Shown: positions 9,032 to 17,957 of the stretch, in pieces
How positions within the stretch are numbered: position 1 is the first letter of the stretch
How the letters are laid out: the number at the start of each line of letters is the position of its first letter
DNA from: Gonapodya prolifera JEL478
Taxonomy: Eukaryota; Monoblepharomycota; Monoblepharidomycetes; Monoblepharidales; Gonapodyaceae
Length of the DNA stretch: 20,654 nt
Reading direction: 5' to 3'
Assembly (NCBI GenBank): GCA_001574975.1
Contig: KQ965915.1
Location: 3,284-23,937 of the forward strand
Program-made: the position numbers and the translations under genes
The notes under the pieces: generated by a model
The model's database searches: none
Told to the model about the DNA's origin: nothing
The model's input: the letters and a program-made list of their open reading frames with translations, nothing else

Positions 9032-11437
9032 ATGGAAGCATTCAACATCGCGCCAGAGAGCGTGCAGAACCTGTTGGATACGTTCAATAAGGTGAGTGGC
9101 TTCGATTTCATTTTCTATTACCGCCAAGCTAACATCGAAAACGGGGTGCGCAACTTTGTCAACAGAGCGAAAGGTTGGTGGATCGCTCACATGATCATCA
9201 ATAGCCTGACATCATATTAAAACTCTAAAACAGCGTAATCGGTCCCCATCTCCTGTTTTGAAATCCGAGCATAGTATAACTGGTGATAATGAGATGACTC
9301 TCTTGGTGAGAAATTTGTGCTCCAACATTGCACGTTTGACGGCTGACAGAGACCTTGCTGAAGACGGCACCCGAACTCCGATCCTCTGTGGAGCAGAGTC
9401 TTGTTGCTCGGGCAAACTTCAGTAAGATAGTTTTTGGAAGTTTTGGTCCATATGCGGAAGCTAGCAACTCATTTGGTGGGTTACTGTCAGATTGTGAGTT
9501 CGAGATTCGAGATTCTAACCACCATTCATCGAAGTTTATGTGCTTATACCTTGCATCGATTGTTTGAAAGATCACGGCTTTTGGGGGAAGAATCGTGAGT
9601 CTTTTAATGGTGACAGTCGCTCAGCAATCTCATAGAATTCTTTTTAGTGTTTAGCTCTATTTTGGAGCCTATATTTGCGGTCATTTATACCATCCATCAT
9701 ATGATCGAGAAAGTTTGCCGAAGCTGAACTGTATCGCACCCTTGTGGAAACGTGGAAGGTGACACACAAATAGTTTCAGATTGGGTGACGTGGTTTGAGA
9801 ACGGAATATTTGTAGTACTGTGATCCGTATATCGCAGCATTGGTTGACTGGGAGAAAGCCATGAGCATCATTGGTCGGGGACAGTACGGATTTGTGCTGA
9901 AAGCCTTCAGCAGCGCAGAAACTCCTCTGACTGGGAAGGAGGTGAGTAGCGTTTGCTGTTGCCAAGATACAACACAGCACAGAACAACGTAATTCCTACA
10001 ATTACAGGTTGCCGTGAAGGTTATCCCACAATCCCCAAATTGCGATGATTACTATCGAGATCGAACATCTTTTGAGAACAACACTTGTGACCTTTATTTC
10101 GGTGAAAGACGTCCGCTAAATGCGAGATACTCGTTTGAAGTCCAGGTAATCCATTCACGTGTGTTTTGAGGTGTTTGTACTCACTTTGACAAATTTGTAC
10201 AGTCCAATGTTTCCATTTCAAGAATTCCTTCCCCAACTCTCCCAACGAAGCCAGTCCAATGTTCCAATCAAACAGCGAAAATGAAACAGTGGTGGTTCAA
10301 TCTGACATCCCTTCAAATGCCGATGTCTGTCCTCACTTTGTTCGGATACTCACCTTCGGGGGAAATTGGAGCGATCAAGTCATCATTCAAGAACTCGTCA
10401 TGGATGCTACATCATTGGCATCGTCGTTTCTCAAAATGGATCCTCGTGGACTATGGCCCAAAATGGCAACACGCAATGAAATATCGTCCGGAAAGCATGA
10501 CCTCTCGTTGACATTGCAGCTTGGATGCGCACTTTTGTACCACGCCGCTTGTGGTTTTGGTCATAGAGACCTGAACGTTACGAACCTTGCATTTTCGACG
10601 AATGCTGAATTTTACAACTCGTGGCACGTCAATGTTTTGGGTCTGACCTTTCCACCACCTGACGCACATTTCTCGTCTTTGCAAGATCTTCGACCACGGA
10701 TCGGCAGCGCCAGTGATTGGTGGAAACTTCAACCTCAAGTACGTAGCGCTGGGTAATGGAACCACGCCTCATGCTCCTCCCGAAAGTTGGTCACACCGTT
10801 CACAGTAACAACCAAATGCCGGTTTAGTAATTGCTACTTTATAGTATACAGCGTTGTTCCATCACCTTTTCTTTATCACTCCATCTACTCTTTCGGAATT
10901 CTGGCCATTTACCTTTGGGGAGGGCAGGAGCTTGTGAACGATAAAGGTGGGTCAACATTAGCTGTTCTCTCGACTCGCCTCCTGATGGAGCTAACTTATG
11001 CCCATTCAGAGCTCACATTACTGAAGCCTGCCGAGCTGAAACACAAACTGGCGACTCTTCGATGCTCGCACCCTGCAATGCCCGCAGGAGTTGCAGAAGA
11101 ATGTGATCTTCTACCACCCAGTAAGTACCTCTTGTAGAGGACAGAAGAAAATCAACCACCATTTGTTCTATCGCTTATTTTGTCCCCTCTCTTGTTTTCG
11201 CCAAGCTTAGTTGATCTTGTCGTTCAATGTGTCGCGAAATCGTATAGAAACCGTCCAAATCCTCTTGAAATCCTCAAATCTCCGTTCTGCATTTGGGGTT
11301 CATCAATCCCAAACTTTGGGGTTCACCAAGGGGGACCATTTGACCCAAGACAGTATTGGTATAAATTTAACGAATTTATTTCATCGGAATCGTTCAGCCA
11401 CGAATCATTCCCACTATCTTTTAGGATGTGGGAATGA
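9032..11437 (+). CDS. Protein kinase-domain protein (DHG variant), 12 exons
   Basis: Model exons: 9032-9091, 9234-9305, 9352-9493, 9535-9594, 9724-9758, 9816-9941, 10008-10145, 10223-10633, 10686-10804, 10852-10946, 11010-11120, 11211-11437. All phases agree and give about 531 codons. The kinase fold fills the second two thirds: Gly loop GRGQYGFVL (near 143), catalytic-lysine motif VAVKVI (K169), catalytic loop HRDLNVTN (325-332), DHG at 351-353 where DFG is usual, APPES for the APE motif, YSFGILAIY (helix F) and NRPNPLEIL with the conserved Arg near 471. The lysine, HRD Asp and DHG Asp are present, so activity is plausible. The Asp normally before YSFG appears replaced (HSIYSFG). Substrate and pathway unknown. 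The first five exons are less certain, and the start could lie upstream, since a TTTATAG acceptor abuts ATG 9032. The last exon ends TGA 11435-11437. Confidence 0.75.
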
Positions 11438-11669
11438 TCTGCGCTAGTATTGCTTCTCTCACCATTCATTGAAACTATGTTACTTACGATAACATTTGAA
11501 GAATATGTTGGAACCTTGACACCGATTATTTTGGTTTGCACTTGAACAAAAATACACCATTCGTCCAGCATTTGCAAATATGAACACTTCAATTTTCAGA
11601 GAATATGACCATATGAGTGCAAGTAACAACTAATTTAAACACTCCATCTGGTATCTCTCATAATCAGAC

Positions 11670-11927
11670 ATGCTTCACCGACAAGGATTCTTGTCTCACT
11701 GGCATTGTCTTGAAGCCGTGAGACCAAAATTTTCCCGCTCAAGAGATATTAAGTGGGGCTCATTCATAGTTGCTGACGATTATCAGGAAATTTTTGCTTA
11801 TAACTTTGGTGAGAACCCAAGTAGAATTGCTCGCTAAGCAGATCTTCGAACATCGAGATTGCAACAGAAAGTAACATTTAGAGCATTCGTCTCGCGACTA
11901 TATGCATTCCTTTTGCGTCTCATTTAG
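11670..11927 (+). CDS. Possible small two-exon gene, 74 codons
   Basis: Exon 1 (11670-11808) runs from ATG and reads HRQGFLSHWHCLEAVRPKFS, then DDYQEIFAYNF, ending at TTTG|GTGAGA. Exon 2 (11842-11927) begins after GCTAAGCAG, keeps the phase (1) and reads DLRTSRLQQKVTFRAFV to TAG. The implied intron is only 33 nt, which is short for this window. No known domain, signal peptide or membrane helix. Codon choice is coding-like in both pieces. The second piece may have further exons. Confidence 0.35.
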
Positions 11928-12012
11928 ATCCTAAACTCTGCCCTATGATGTTAGAAAGCACTTCGGAAAATGCGAACACCTAGGATCCTCCAAATTTGGA
12001 ATCGAGGGCAAG

Positions 12013-12309
12013 ATGTCCGGTGTAATCAAGCTGTCAACCAAACGACAGGTCTTAGTGCAATCTGGTTTTACTTGGGTCACACTGGATACACTCGAAGTTG
12101 GTGACCTCGAGTTTCCGCTCAGAACGGTTTTGTTCTCCCTCGTAATCTTGTTTTTCGTTTGGAATGCAAATTTCATATCCACTGATCTTGCTTTTCGTTT
12201 AGATTGCAAGGTTCATATCTACCATCTTCTCGACGTGGCAAAGGTAGCGAGCGTTGCAGACCACACCCCAAAGCCTCCTGTACATGATATTACCAAGCCA
12301 CTTAAATAG
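12013..12309 (+). CDS. Possible 98-codon ORF, overlapping antisense coding-like sequence
   Basis: ATG 12013 to TAG 12307-12309. It starts MSGVIKLSTKRQVLVQSGFT and has one hydrophobic stretch (TVLFSLVILFFVWNANF) that would make a single membrane helix. The reverse strand is also coding-like in part (YEICIPNEKQDYEGEQ), so one of the two is a shadow. A 40-bp tandem repeat lies in its second half. No family recognised. Confidence 0.25.
   Translation: MSGVIKLSTKRQVLVQSGFTWVTLDTLEVGDLEFPLRTVLFSLVILFFVWNANFISTDLAFRLDCKVHIYHLLDVAKVASVADHTPKPPVHDITKPLK
12145..12224. repeat. Imperfect tandem repeat, two units of about 40 bp
   Basis: Unit 1 starts ATCTTGTTTTTCGTTTGGAA at 12145. Unit 2 starts ATCTTGCTTTTCGTTTAGAT at 12185. 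The second halves also match (TGCAAATTTCATATCCA versus TGCAAGGTTCATATCTA). About 8 of 40 positions differ by eye. A third ATCTT follows at 12224, where another unit would begin. Confidence 0.7.
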
Positions 12310-13070
12310 CGTAGTCCGAATTGACCTCATCTCCACCTTCATTGCGGCACTCTGCTTCCACGGCAGCTTGTTTCCACTTGGCGTCTTGCACGGCCGCTGC
12401 CCGGTGCAGAAAACCACCCTGTAGCTGGAACTTCTCATGGTCCAACCATCGGGACTCAATGGTAAAAGCACCTTAGACCTGAAGAAATTTCCACAGCATT
12501 CATTTGGCACTATTAAGCTCCGCATCAGAGTAAGCAAGTCACTTCTTCTGGATTGTATGAACCTTGGTGTCCTTTTGAGTGATCGTGGCGTGTGCTTTGA
12601 ACGTGACCTTGATGGACGAACACACTGTTTTGGCATTGTCCCGGATCCAAAGCTTCCCAAGCTTCCACATCGTGGCAGCTGAAATATCTTCCTGCTTCTG
12701 AACGACACACTTGGCGTTGTGGGGCGTGAAAGAGGATCAGCCCTGCACTTCAAAAAGAACTCTGTCTGAGCTTCCTGGGGCAAGGGTGGTGTCTCAAATT
12801 TTTGCTTTCCGAAAGGCATTCCCACTCTCGTACCTCTGGCCCTTAATCTGTACATTCCATTCTTTAGACGTTGGCATTCCATAGATCTCTGAGAGAGACA
12901 AGAGGTTTCACTCCCAACACGGTAACTCCACGCTGGTCCATCCCTTAGAGAATTGCGAGGTTCCGAGGCGCTCAAAGTCATGTCCGCAATTTTGGGCACG
13001 GGTAAGGTGTTCTACTGTTGGGTATTCTTGGGATCTACCGTCGTCCTGGAGCACGAATTGTAGGCATATC
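12270..13070 (-). pseudogene. Decayed coding region, minus strand, many in-frame stops
   Basis: Read on the minus strand from about 13070, one frame gives long protein-like blocks with strongly coding-like codon use: CLQFVLQDDGRSQEYPTVEH, SEIYGMPTSKEWNVQIKGQR, NAKCVVQKQEDISAATMWKL, KLWIRDNAKTVCSSIKVTFK, HEKFQLQGGFLHRAAAVQDA. These blocks are separated by TGA (about five) and TAA (about two) codons in the same frame. A different minus frame (12999-12199) is open for 266 codons but is Arg/Ser/Pro-rich with little acid, as expected for the +1 shadow of a real coding frame. No splice sites remove the stops. All the stops could come from C-to-T changes (CGA to TGA, CAA to TAA). The family is not recognised. 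Missed introns remain possible. Confidence 0.35.
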
Positions 13071-13221
13071 ATCTGCGAGTCCGTGCGCTAAGACACCAAT
13101 GTTCCTCGCATTCCCCAACCCTTCGACTATCTCAGCGTCTTCGCCTAGAACAGTCTGATCAAGTGAGTGGAGTTTACAAGAATTCCTTGGTCGTGCCGCG
13201 CTGATTGGTGATGATGGTGTC

Positions 13222-14366
13222 TCAATCGCGAAAAGGATACATCAGCGAGGGGTGTTCGGGCACCACGTCGCCAAGATCATTTATGAAGGAAGTGGCGGCG
13301 CCGTAGATACCGTTTACGGCCCGCGAAGAGCGTTGGGGGAGGGGCGCGCTGATTCTGTGTGGTGAGATTTGTGAGTCGACTGTAAAGACCGCACAGCCAA
13401 CTACCTGCAAACACTCACCAAAATCAACCACTTTCACCTTTTCGTTTACAATCTCTGCCGTGCTTTCAGTCGACTCTGTAGCCTACGCATCGATGAGCGA
13501 ATACAAATCCCGATGTCCTTGTCGTTCGGGCAATATCGCCCTTGTGGTATTGCCTCCTGAACAAGCCACCTTCGGATTCTGTCACCTTCACGACTGCGTT
13601 GGGTTGGGGCATGTCGCTCTTCATCTTCTCTTTCACCATCTGCGATTCGAGCTCCTCGACCTTCATTGCTGCCTCGCCCAATACGCTTAACTGAGGCGTG
13701 CGTGACTGCAGTCACGACGGCCGCTTGGGTCCAAACTACACGAACGGGGTCACCACATACTTCACGCAAAACTGACATGCTCCATTCCCACCTGCCTTGC
13801 CCACATGGCACCGTGTGTCCCGCCCACCGGACCGTCCGGCGCCTGCGCGCTCGCTTTCGTTCCATCCACACGCGCCTCGTCCTCGTCCCCGTCCACTGCG
13901 ACCACCACTGCGCGTCCCAAGCTCCCACCTCCCACGGTGTTCAGACTCCAGCGTCGACTGAGCTCAATGGAGAGTGGTTCGGAAAAGGAGCAGGGGCAGA
14001 CTCGGCGACCACCGGACGGCGTATAGCGTGGGATTCGAAGGGAAAGCGGGGGAGATCGCCCAAGTTGAGTTGGTGGTTCAAGTGTCCCCACTTCCCACTT
14101 CTCAGCGGTCCACGCGTTGTTCGGCATCGGCAATTGGGCACAGCTGACACACTCCCAGGTCCCTAGTCCCACCCTCACTTGCCGGCGTCACCATACGTAT
14201 GCGCACCTGCACCAGCACTTACGAACATCTGTGCACGAGTCGGTGTCGGTCCAAGAATGTCCTCGGCCGGCTCGTCGTCGCCAGGCAGGCGGATAAAGTC
14301 ATCTGAGTCATCTTCGGTGAGCTTTGTGGGTTTGGGCGGTTCGTAGCGGGGAGGAGGAGGATGAGC
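13222..14366 (-). CDS. Unrecognised multi-exon protein with acidic, coiled-coil-like and Ser/Pro-rich parts (partial model)
   Basis: Supported exons on the minus strand: 14366-14223 (after a CCCCACCCCAG acceptor, ending at GTAAGT), 13690-13586, 13482-13419 and 13379-13222. The last three join in phase (0, 0, 1) and end at TGA 13224-13222. The first reads PPPPRYEPPKPTKL then EDDSDDFIRLPGDDEPAEDI, strongly acidic. The 13690 exon reads EELESQMVKEKMKSDM, a coiled-coil-like helix. The last contains SSRAVNGIYGAATSFINDLG. A middle exon near 14085-13950 (NHQLNLGDLPRFPFESHAI) is likely but its ends are unresolved. The 5' end is unknown; a frame opening near ATG 14692 could be upstream sequence. A cytosolic or nuclear protein is plausible. 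I do not recognise the family. GC-rich, so several overlapping frames look open. Confidence 0.5.
13820..13850. repeat. Dispersed GC-rich 31-bp element, copy 1
   Basis: Matches 15915-15945 at 28 of 31 positions by eye. The core is CCGTCCGGCGCCTGC, preceded by CCGCC(C/A)ACCGG. Both copies sit in the same orientation about 2.1 kb apart; on the minus strand both encode QAPDGPVGG in open frames. Confidence 0.7.
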
Positions 14367-14673
14367 CTGGGGTGGGGAAGAGGCGGGGCAAGATGAGTGA
14401 GAAGAGCGATATGGGCAAGAAGAGTGACATCGTGTGTCGTTCCCTTGCCAGTGTTGCCAGTATTCCTATTCGCATTCGATTTCCAAATATCTCTTTCGAA
14501 AATCCCCATGTCCAATATTTCGATCCCGATGGATAAATGACCTCCCAACAACCATCCCGACAATCCTCCACACACCACACCAAAACACACTCCTTGACAG
14601 TAACACGTACATTTTCGTGGGATTTTCGCTGTACACACGGCCTTCCCCTCAACTCTAAATCTGTCCGTTTTAG

Positions 14674-15732
14674 TGTTCATTTTCCCGGGTCTTCGCCTCG
14701 GAGCTGTGTTATCTAAGAGTGCACACATAACCGACGGTATTGTAAGCTTATGCCGATCTTACCCGCCCATTCGCGGTCTGATTCCCCTTGTTTCAGATCT
14801 ACACCGCAGCGAACAGTCTCGCTACACACCACGCTCGCCAGAACGGGGCGGGTGCCGGAAGTGGTGAAAGAAGACCCGCGTGGACGCCTGCAGGAGACAC
14901 ACGACCGGGCTCTGCGCCGCCCAGGTGGGGTAGCAATAATGATGCTACCGTGCCGCTGTTGGATGTGGATCCGAGCCAGTTGCAACTTCCTGTCCCGCCA
15001 TGGGTGCCGACCCCGTCGCTCACCCCGCATGCCAACCTCTCCGTTCGAGAAAGTCTGGGCGTCCTCTGCCCGGTTCCGTCTCTCTCCGTAATGTCCCTCG
15101 TGGCGTGCAGCAGAAATTGCGTCCCTTCACACCCAAACGTCCATCCGTCCTTCCTTGCCCACCCGACCCGACCGAGTTCCGACCCAATCCGCATCGTGCA
15201 TGTCGAGTCCCGCCCACGAATCAATCCTAGCCTCGGCCGTCTTGTACGCGGTTTGTCGTCTTCCCCTCCGTGTGCTTTGCCTACTCCCACGGCCGACGTG
15301 CGATTCCACCACTTGAAGTTGAGCTGCCGCCTGTCGCTTGTCGCTTGTCGCCCCAATGCCTCATCGCCGTCGACTCACTCGGGTATCGCGTCGCTCAAGT
15401 GGCACGCGGCTCGTGGTGCCTGCGGTGGGCGTCTGCTCGTCTGCACATCTGCGTGTGTCGCTGTGTCGTGAGCTCTCTATCGCTGGCCTCACAGCTCCAT
15501 GTCCCCTCCTTCCTGAGAGGGAGGGAAGGAAGAAGAAAAGGGGAAGGAAGGCTAGGGAGGAAAAGGTGAGTTGATGAGACCAGAAGTGTGACATGGTAAA
15601 CGAACCTGCTGGGGTGCCTCGGCATTTTCGACACAGTGCCGGGCGAGGGTCAGCGACTTGATTTATGAGGAGGACAAACTTTTGGCGATCCGTCGCCCTG
15701 GAGACGCCCGACTGCTGCGTCGGAAAGCGTGA
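14674..15732 (+). CDS. Unrecognised GC-rich multi-exon gene (splicing partly resolved)
   Basis: An exon at 14674-14741 (after CCGTTTTAG, ending GGTATT|GTAAGC) joins in phase to an exon from 14797 (after CCTTGTTTCAG), reading IYTAANSLATHHARQNGAGA, then TPAGDTRPGSAPPRWGSNND and VDPSQLQLPVPPWVPTP. Further right, an exon from 15231 (after CAATCCTAG) reads IPPLEVELPPVACRLSPQCL and ends at 15565 in a Lys/Arg-rich run before GTGAGT. It joins in phase to 15654-15732 (DLIYEEDKLLAIRRPGDARL) and TGA. The link between the 14797 and 15231 exons is not resolved, so this may be two genes. The start codon was not found. No domain recognised. Minus-strand frames across 16077-14799 are long but Arg/Ser/Cys-rich, and I treat them as shadows. 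Confidence 0.35.
15518..15565 (+). other. Polypurine tract, about 48 nt
   Basis: From GAGAGGGAGGGAAGG to the donor at 15566 almost every base on the + strand is A or G (one CT interruption near 15552). It encodes Arg/Gly/Lys in the + exon model. Such mirror-like purine runs can form triplex structures and are also slippage-prone. Confidence 0.6.
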
Positions 15733-16278
15733 AGACCGTCCCCTGGGAATATCGAGTTGGATCCGGCTGGGAAACACGCCGCCAGGAGCTGTCGCGATGG
15801 AAGCAGGCAGTCTCCGTCGTCGTAGAAGGTGAGTCGGAACCGAGTTCGCGTGGGCGGACGTGGAGTGCCGGTTGTGGAAAGAGTCCGGAGGTGAGGGTCG
15901 TGGCAATACGCGCCCCGCCAACCGGCCCGTCCGGCGCCTGCACGCATTATTTCCACGATGATCCACCTCTCGTGCTCGCTCCCCGCCGCGTGCGCGTTGC
16001 CGCTCTACGCAATCAGATGAGATTTTTCTTATCGAGTGATGCTGCGGACTTTCGTGTGGAAGCCACACCCCACACACCGCATTTCATACATTTCCGCCGA
16101 TTGTCTTGGCAAGGTAACTCGAGGGCGGCGTCGCGAGACATCGCGAACGGGACCACGACGTGCAGACGAAGCAGCACACGATGCGAACACACAGTTGGAT
16201 GGGAGCGAGAAAAATCCACCGAGGATGACGACGAGTTCTTGGCTGGCTTCCTTCGGGGATGAGTCGAAAACTTTGTGA
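15733..16278 (+). CDS. Possible further + strand exons, unrecognised
   Basis: One frame reads TVPWEYRVGSGWETRRQELS and RWKQAVSVVVEG, ending at a strong donor (GAAG|GTGAGTCGG, about 15830). The next piece begins near 16018-16024, either MRFFLSSDAADFRVEATP or, after CAGATGAG, FSYRVMLRTFVWKPHPTHRI. The second choice keeps the phase. A third piece follows an intron starting GTAACTCG at 16113 and ends at 16262 or 16278. I could not find one model that satisfies all phases. The same segment is coding-like on the minus strand (FRLTFYDDGDCLLPSRQLLA), so strand is not certain. No known family. Confidence 0.25.
15915..15945. repeat. Dispersed GC-rich 31-bp element, copy 2
   Basis: Second copy of the element at 13820-13850, differing at three positions. 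It lies in what I read as an intron of the + strand model. The flanks of the two copies do not match, so this is not a larger recent duplication. Confidence 0.7.
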
Positions 16279-16600
16279 GGTTGAGTTTGTCTGTAAAAAG
16301 TAAGTGTAAAAAGCATGCGATGGGCGACAAGTCCAGCAAGTCCAGATTCAAATAAAATGGCCCTCTCACTTCCGCAAAGTCCAATTCGTGCCACTAATTT
16401 TTAAGGTGCCCTGGAACGGAGAAATGTGGAAATATGTGGTAGACTTATCACTGATTTCAACACTGTGGAGCTGAAACCTTGGAACTTGTTACAATTAAAC
16501 TTGAATTCGATGTCTTTTTTTATTTATTTGGGCTTGTTTGTGTTTTGTTTCAGAGACGATTAGTGCATGACGATTGCTGGTGGACGGAAGTTATATTCAC

Positions 16601-16981
16601 ATGTCGGACCTGACCGCGAAACTCGTAGCAGTGGAGCCTCAAGACATGATCGACGATTTCACGTTTCGGTGGAAGCCCTCCATCTCAGATCTATTCGTTC
16701 TCGTCAACCAAGTTCACGTCCATCACCACTTCGATGTTGAGTTCAAGAGGAGGAAGGGTACGAACGTACCTCTTGGAGGCCGTTGGGTCTTACGTCTCCG
16801 TGATGCGGATTTTGATGCCCTATTGGGGCTTCTTCAATCGAATTCCCTTCCTCAAGTGGTAGCAGCCTTTGCCGAGCCAACGGACCTTGCTTCCGTCCGG
16901 AATTTTGTTGCTAAGGGAAAGCAGTACATTGCCTTGGGCAAAGTAGTTTTCTACTGTGCCCATGTTCCCGAGGAGGTGTAA
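16601..16981 (+). CDS. Unrecognised 126-residue protein, single exon
   Basis: ATG 16601 to TAA 16979-16981. The sequence is protein-like throughout: SDLTAKLVAVEPQDMIDDFT, SISDLFVLVNQVHVHHHFDV, RWVLRLRDADFDALLGLLQS, DLASVRNFVAKGKQYIALGK. It is a mixed alpha/beta-looking soluble protein with no signal peptide or membrane helix. The open frame extends upstream to 16574 but has no ATG there; a Py-rich tract ending TTTGTTTCAG at about 16553 could be an acceptor, so an upstream exon is possible. GAG|GTGTAA at the stop could also be a donor into the next ORF, though the phases do not fit. Function unknown. Confidence 0.55.
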   Translation: MSDLTAKLVAVEPQDMIDDFTFRWKPSISDLFVLVNQVHVHHHFDVEFKRRKGTNVPLGGRWVLRLRDADFDALLGLLQSNSLPQVVAAFAEPTDLASVRNFVAKGKQYIALGKVVFYCAHVPEEV

Positions 16982-17124
16982 CTGCGTTGGGGATGGGTGT
17001 GAGAACTGGTGTGTGTACCAAACTGGAGCACCGTTTATTTCAACGGGATCTTTCTTTTGCCCTCGCACAACCCCTTGCTTGCTTGTTCTCGCGGCCCAGT
17101 ATTGAGTCCAGTAGCAAAGGGACA

Positions 17125-17433
17125 ATGGAAGTGGAGTCTGGAACACTGGTTGAACAAATTATTTGGATTAAGCCTTCTAAAGCTCTACCAGGTGGATCTA
17201 AACAATATCTCGTTATAATATCTCACGAAAGTCAAGAGAATCGGTTTCAAGGCCGTGCACTGCGTCGAGAAAACCAGAAAATTCGTCTGACGTCAGTCCC
17301 CGACAATGGACGAGAATATTTGCCAGTCGAAGCTTTTCGCGGAAGGAGCATTTCAAAGGCTCTTCACGGAAGCTTCAGACATCATAGTGGATTGAAACTA
17401 ACATTTTTGGAACTTGGAGGAAAAATGACTTGA
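17125..17433 (+). CDS. Unrecognised 102-residue protein
   Basis: ATG 17125 to TGA 17431-17433. It reads TLVEQIIWIKPSKALPGGSK, QYLVIISHESQENRF, then SVPDNGREYLPVEAFRGRSI and a basic tail. The frame is open upstream to 16987, but the stretch just before (pyrimidine-rich, ending CGGCCCAG at about 17099) looks like an intron end. This may therefore be the last exon of a gene that includes the ORF at 16601. No domain recognised. Soluble, basic. Confidence 0.4.
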   Translation: MEVESGTLVEQIIWIKPSKALPGGSKQYLVIISHESQENRFQGRALRRENQKIRLTSVPDNGREYLPVEAFRGRSISKALHGSFRHHSGLKLTFLELGGKMT

Positions 17434-17957
17434 GCTTACTACATGTTGATGTGGAGCGTTTGCCTTCCTGTTCTCGCTTTCTTCGTCTAACCACCTACCC
17501 CCTCTACCCCACACACTTCCCCTCCGCAACCCACAAAGATACCTCTGCCTCACCCCCAACACGCACTCCTCATCCATCTTCCATCTCGAATATCCAGCCA
17601 CCGTCTCTTACAAGTGTTTGACTTCCCCAATACTCCTCTTACACGCCACTGACATCCACCCCAAACGCCTTATCTATCAGGACTCTCCACCTCCGCGCAC
17701 TCGATACTGTCCACCGCATACGATTCTTGGATGGCGGACGGACAGCTCGTTGCATACGCGTGCGCATATTGGATTCAGGACAACCCTTTCCTGGCATGTG
17801 GATCGCGTGGACGGCGCTTAAGGGAAAGATGAGGGAGCAGGAGCTGGTGGTGGGGAGTGGCGTATCATAAATAAAACGTCCCCTAATAATAAAAGGAATG
17901 AATGTCAGTGCGACTCCGATGAACAGAACTGAAGCGTCGCTCACTCTTTTGGGGACG
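17434..17957. other. Non-coding stretch with C-rich tract
   Basis: About 17490-17600 of the + strand is strongly pyrimidine-rich (repeated CCCC, CTCC, CACC), with low-complexity Pro/Ser/Thr frames only. The rest is the 3' flank of the minus-strand exonuclease gene. I see no gene or RNA. Confidence 0.45.

Noticed and set aside
12199-12999. 266-codon minus-strand ORF as a real gene
   Set aside because: The product is Arg/Ser/Pro/Cys-rich with few acidic residues. The adjacent frame has coding-type codon use, so this looks like a shadow of a decayed gene.
14799-15356. 185-codon minus-strand ORF
   Set aside because: Gly/Arg/Thr-rich and antisense to a + exon with clear splice sites (14797 onward).
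15361-16077. 238-codon minus-strand ORF
   Set aside because: Lies in GC-rich DNA where several frames are open; composition is Arg/Ser/Pro-rich, and a + strand donor and exons overlap it.
17490-17600. CT-rich tract as a CRISPR or satellite array
   Set aside because: No regular repeat unit; simple compositional bias only.
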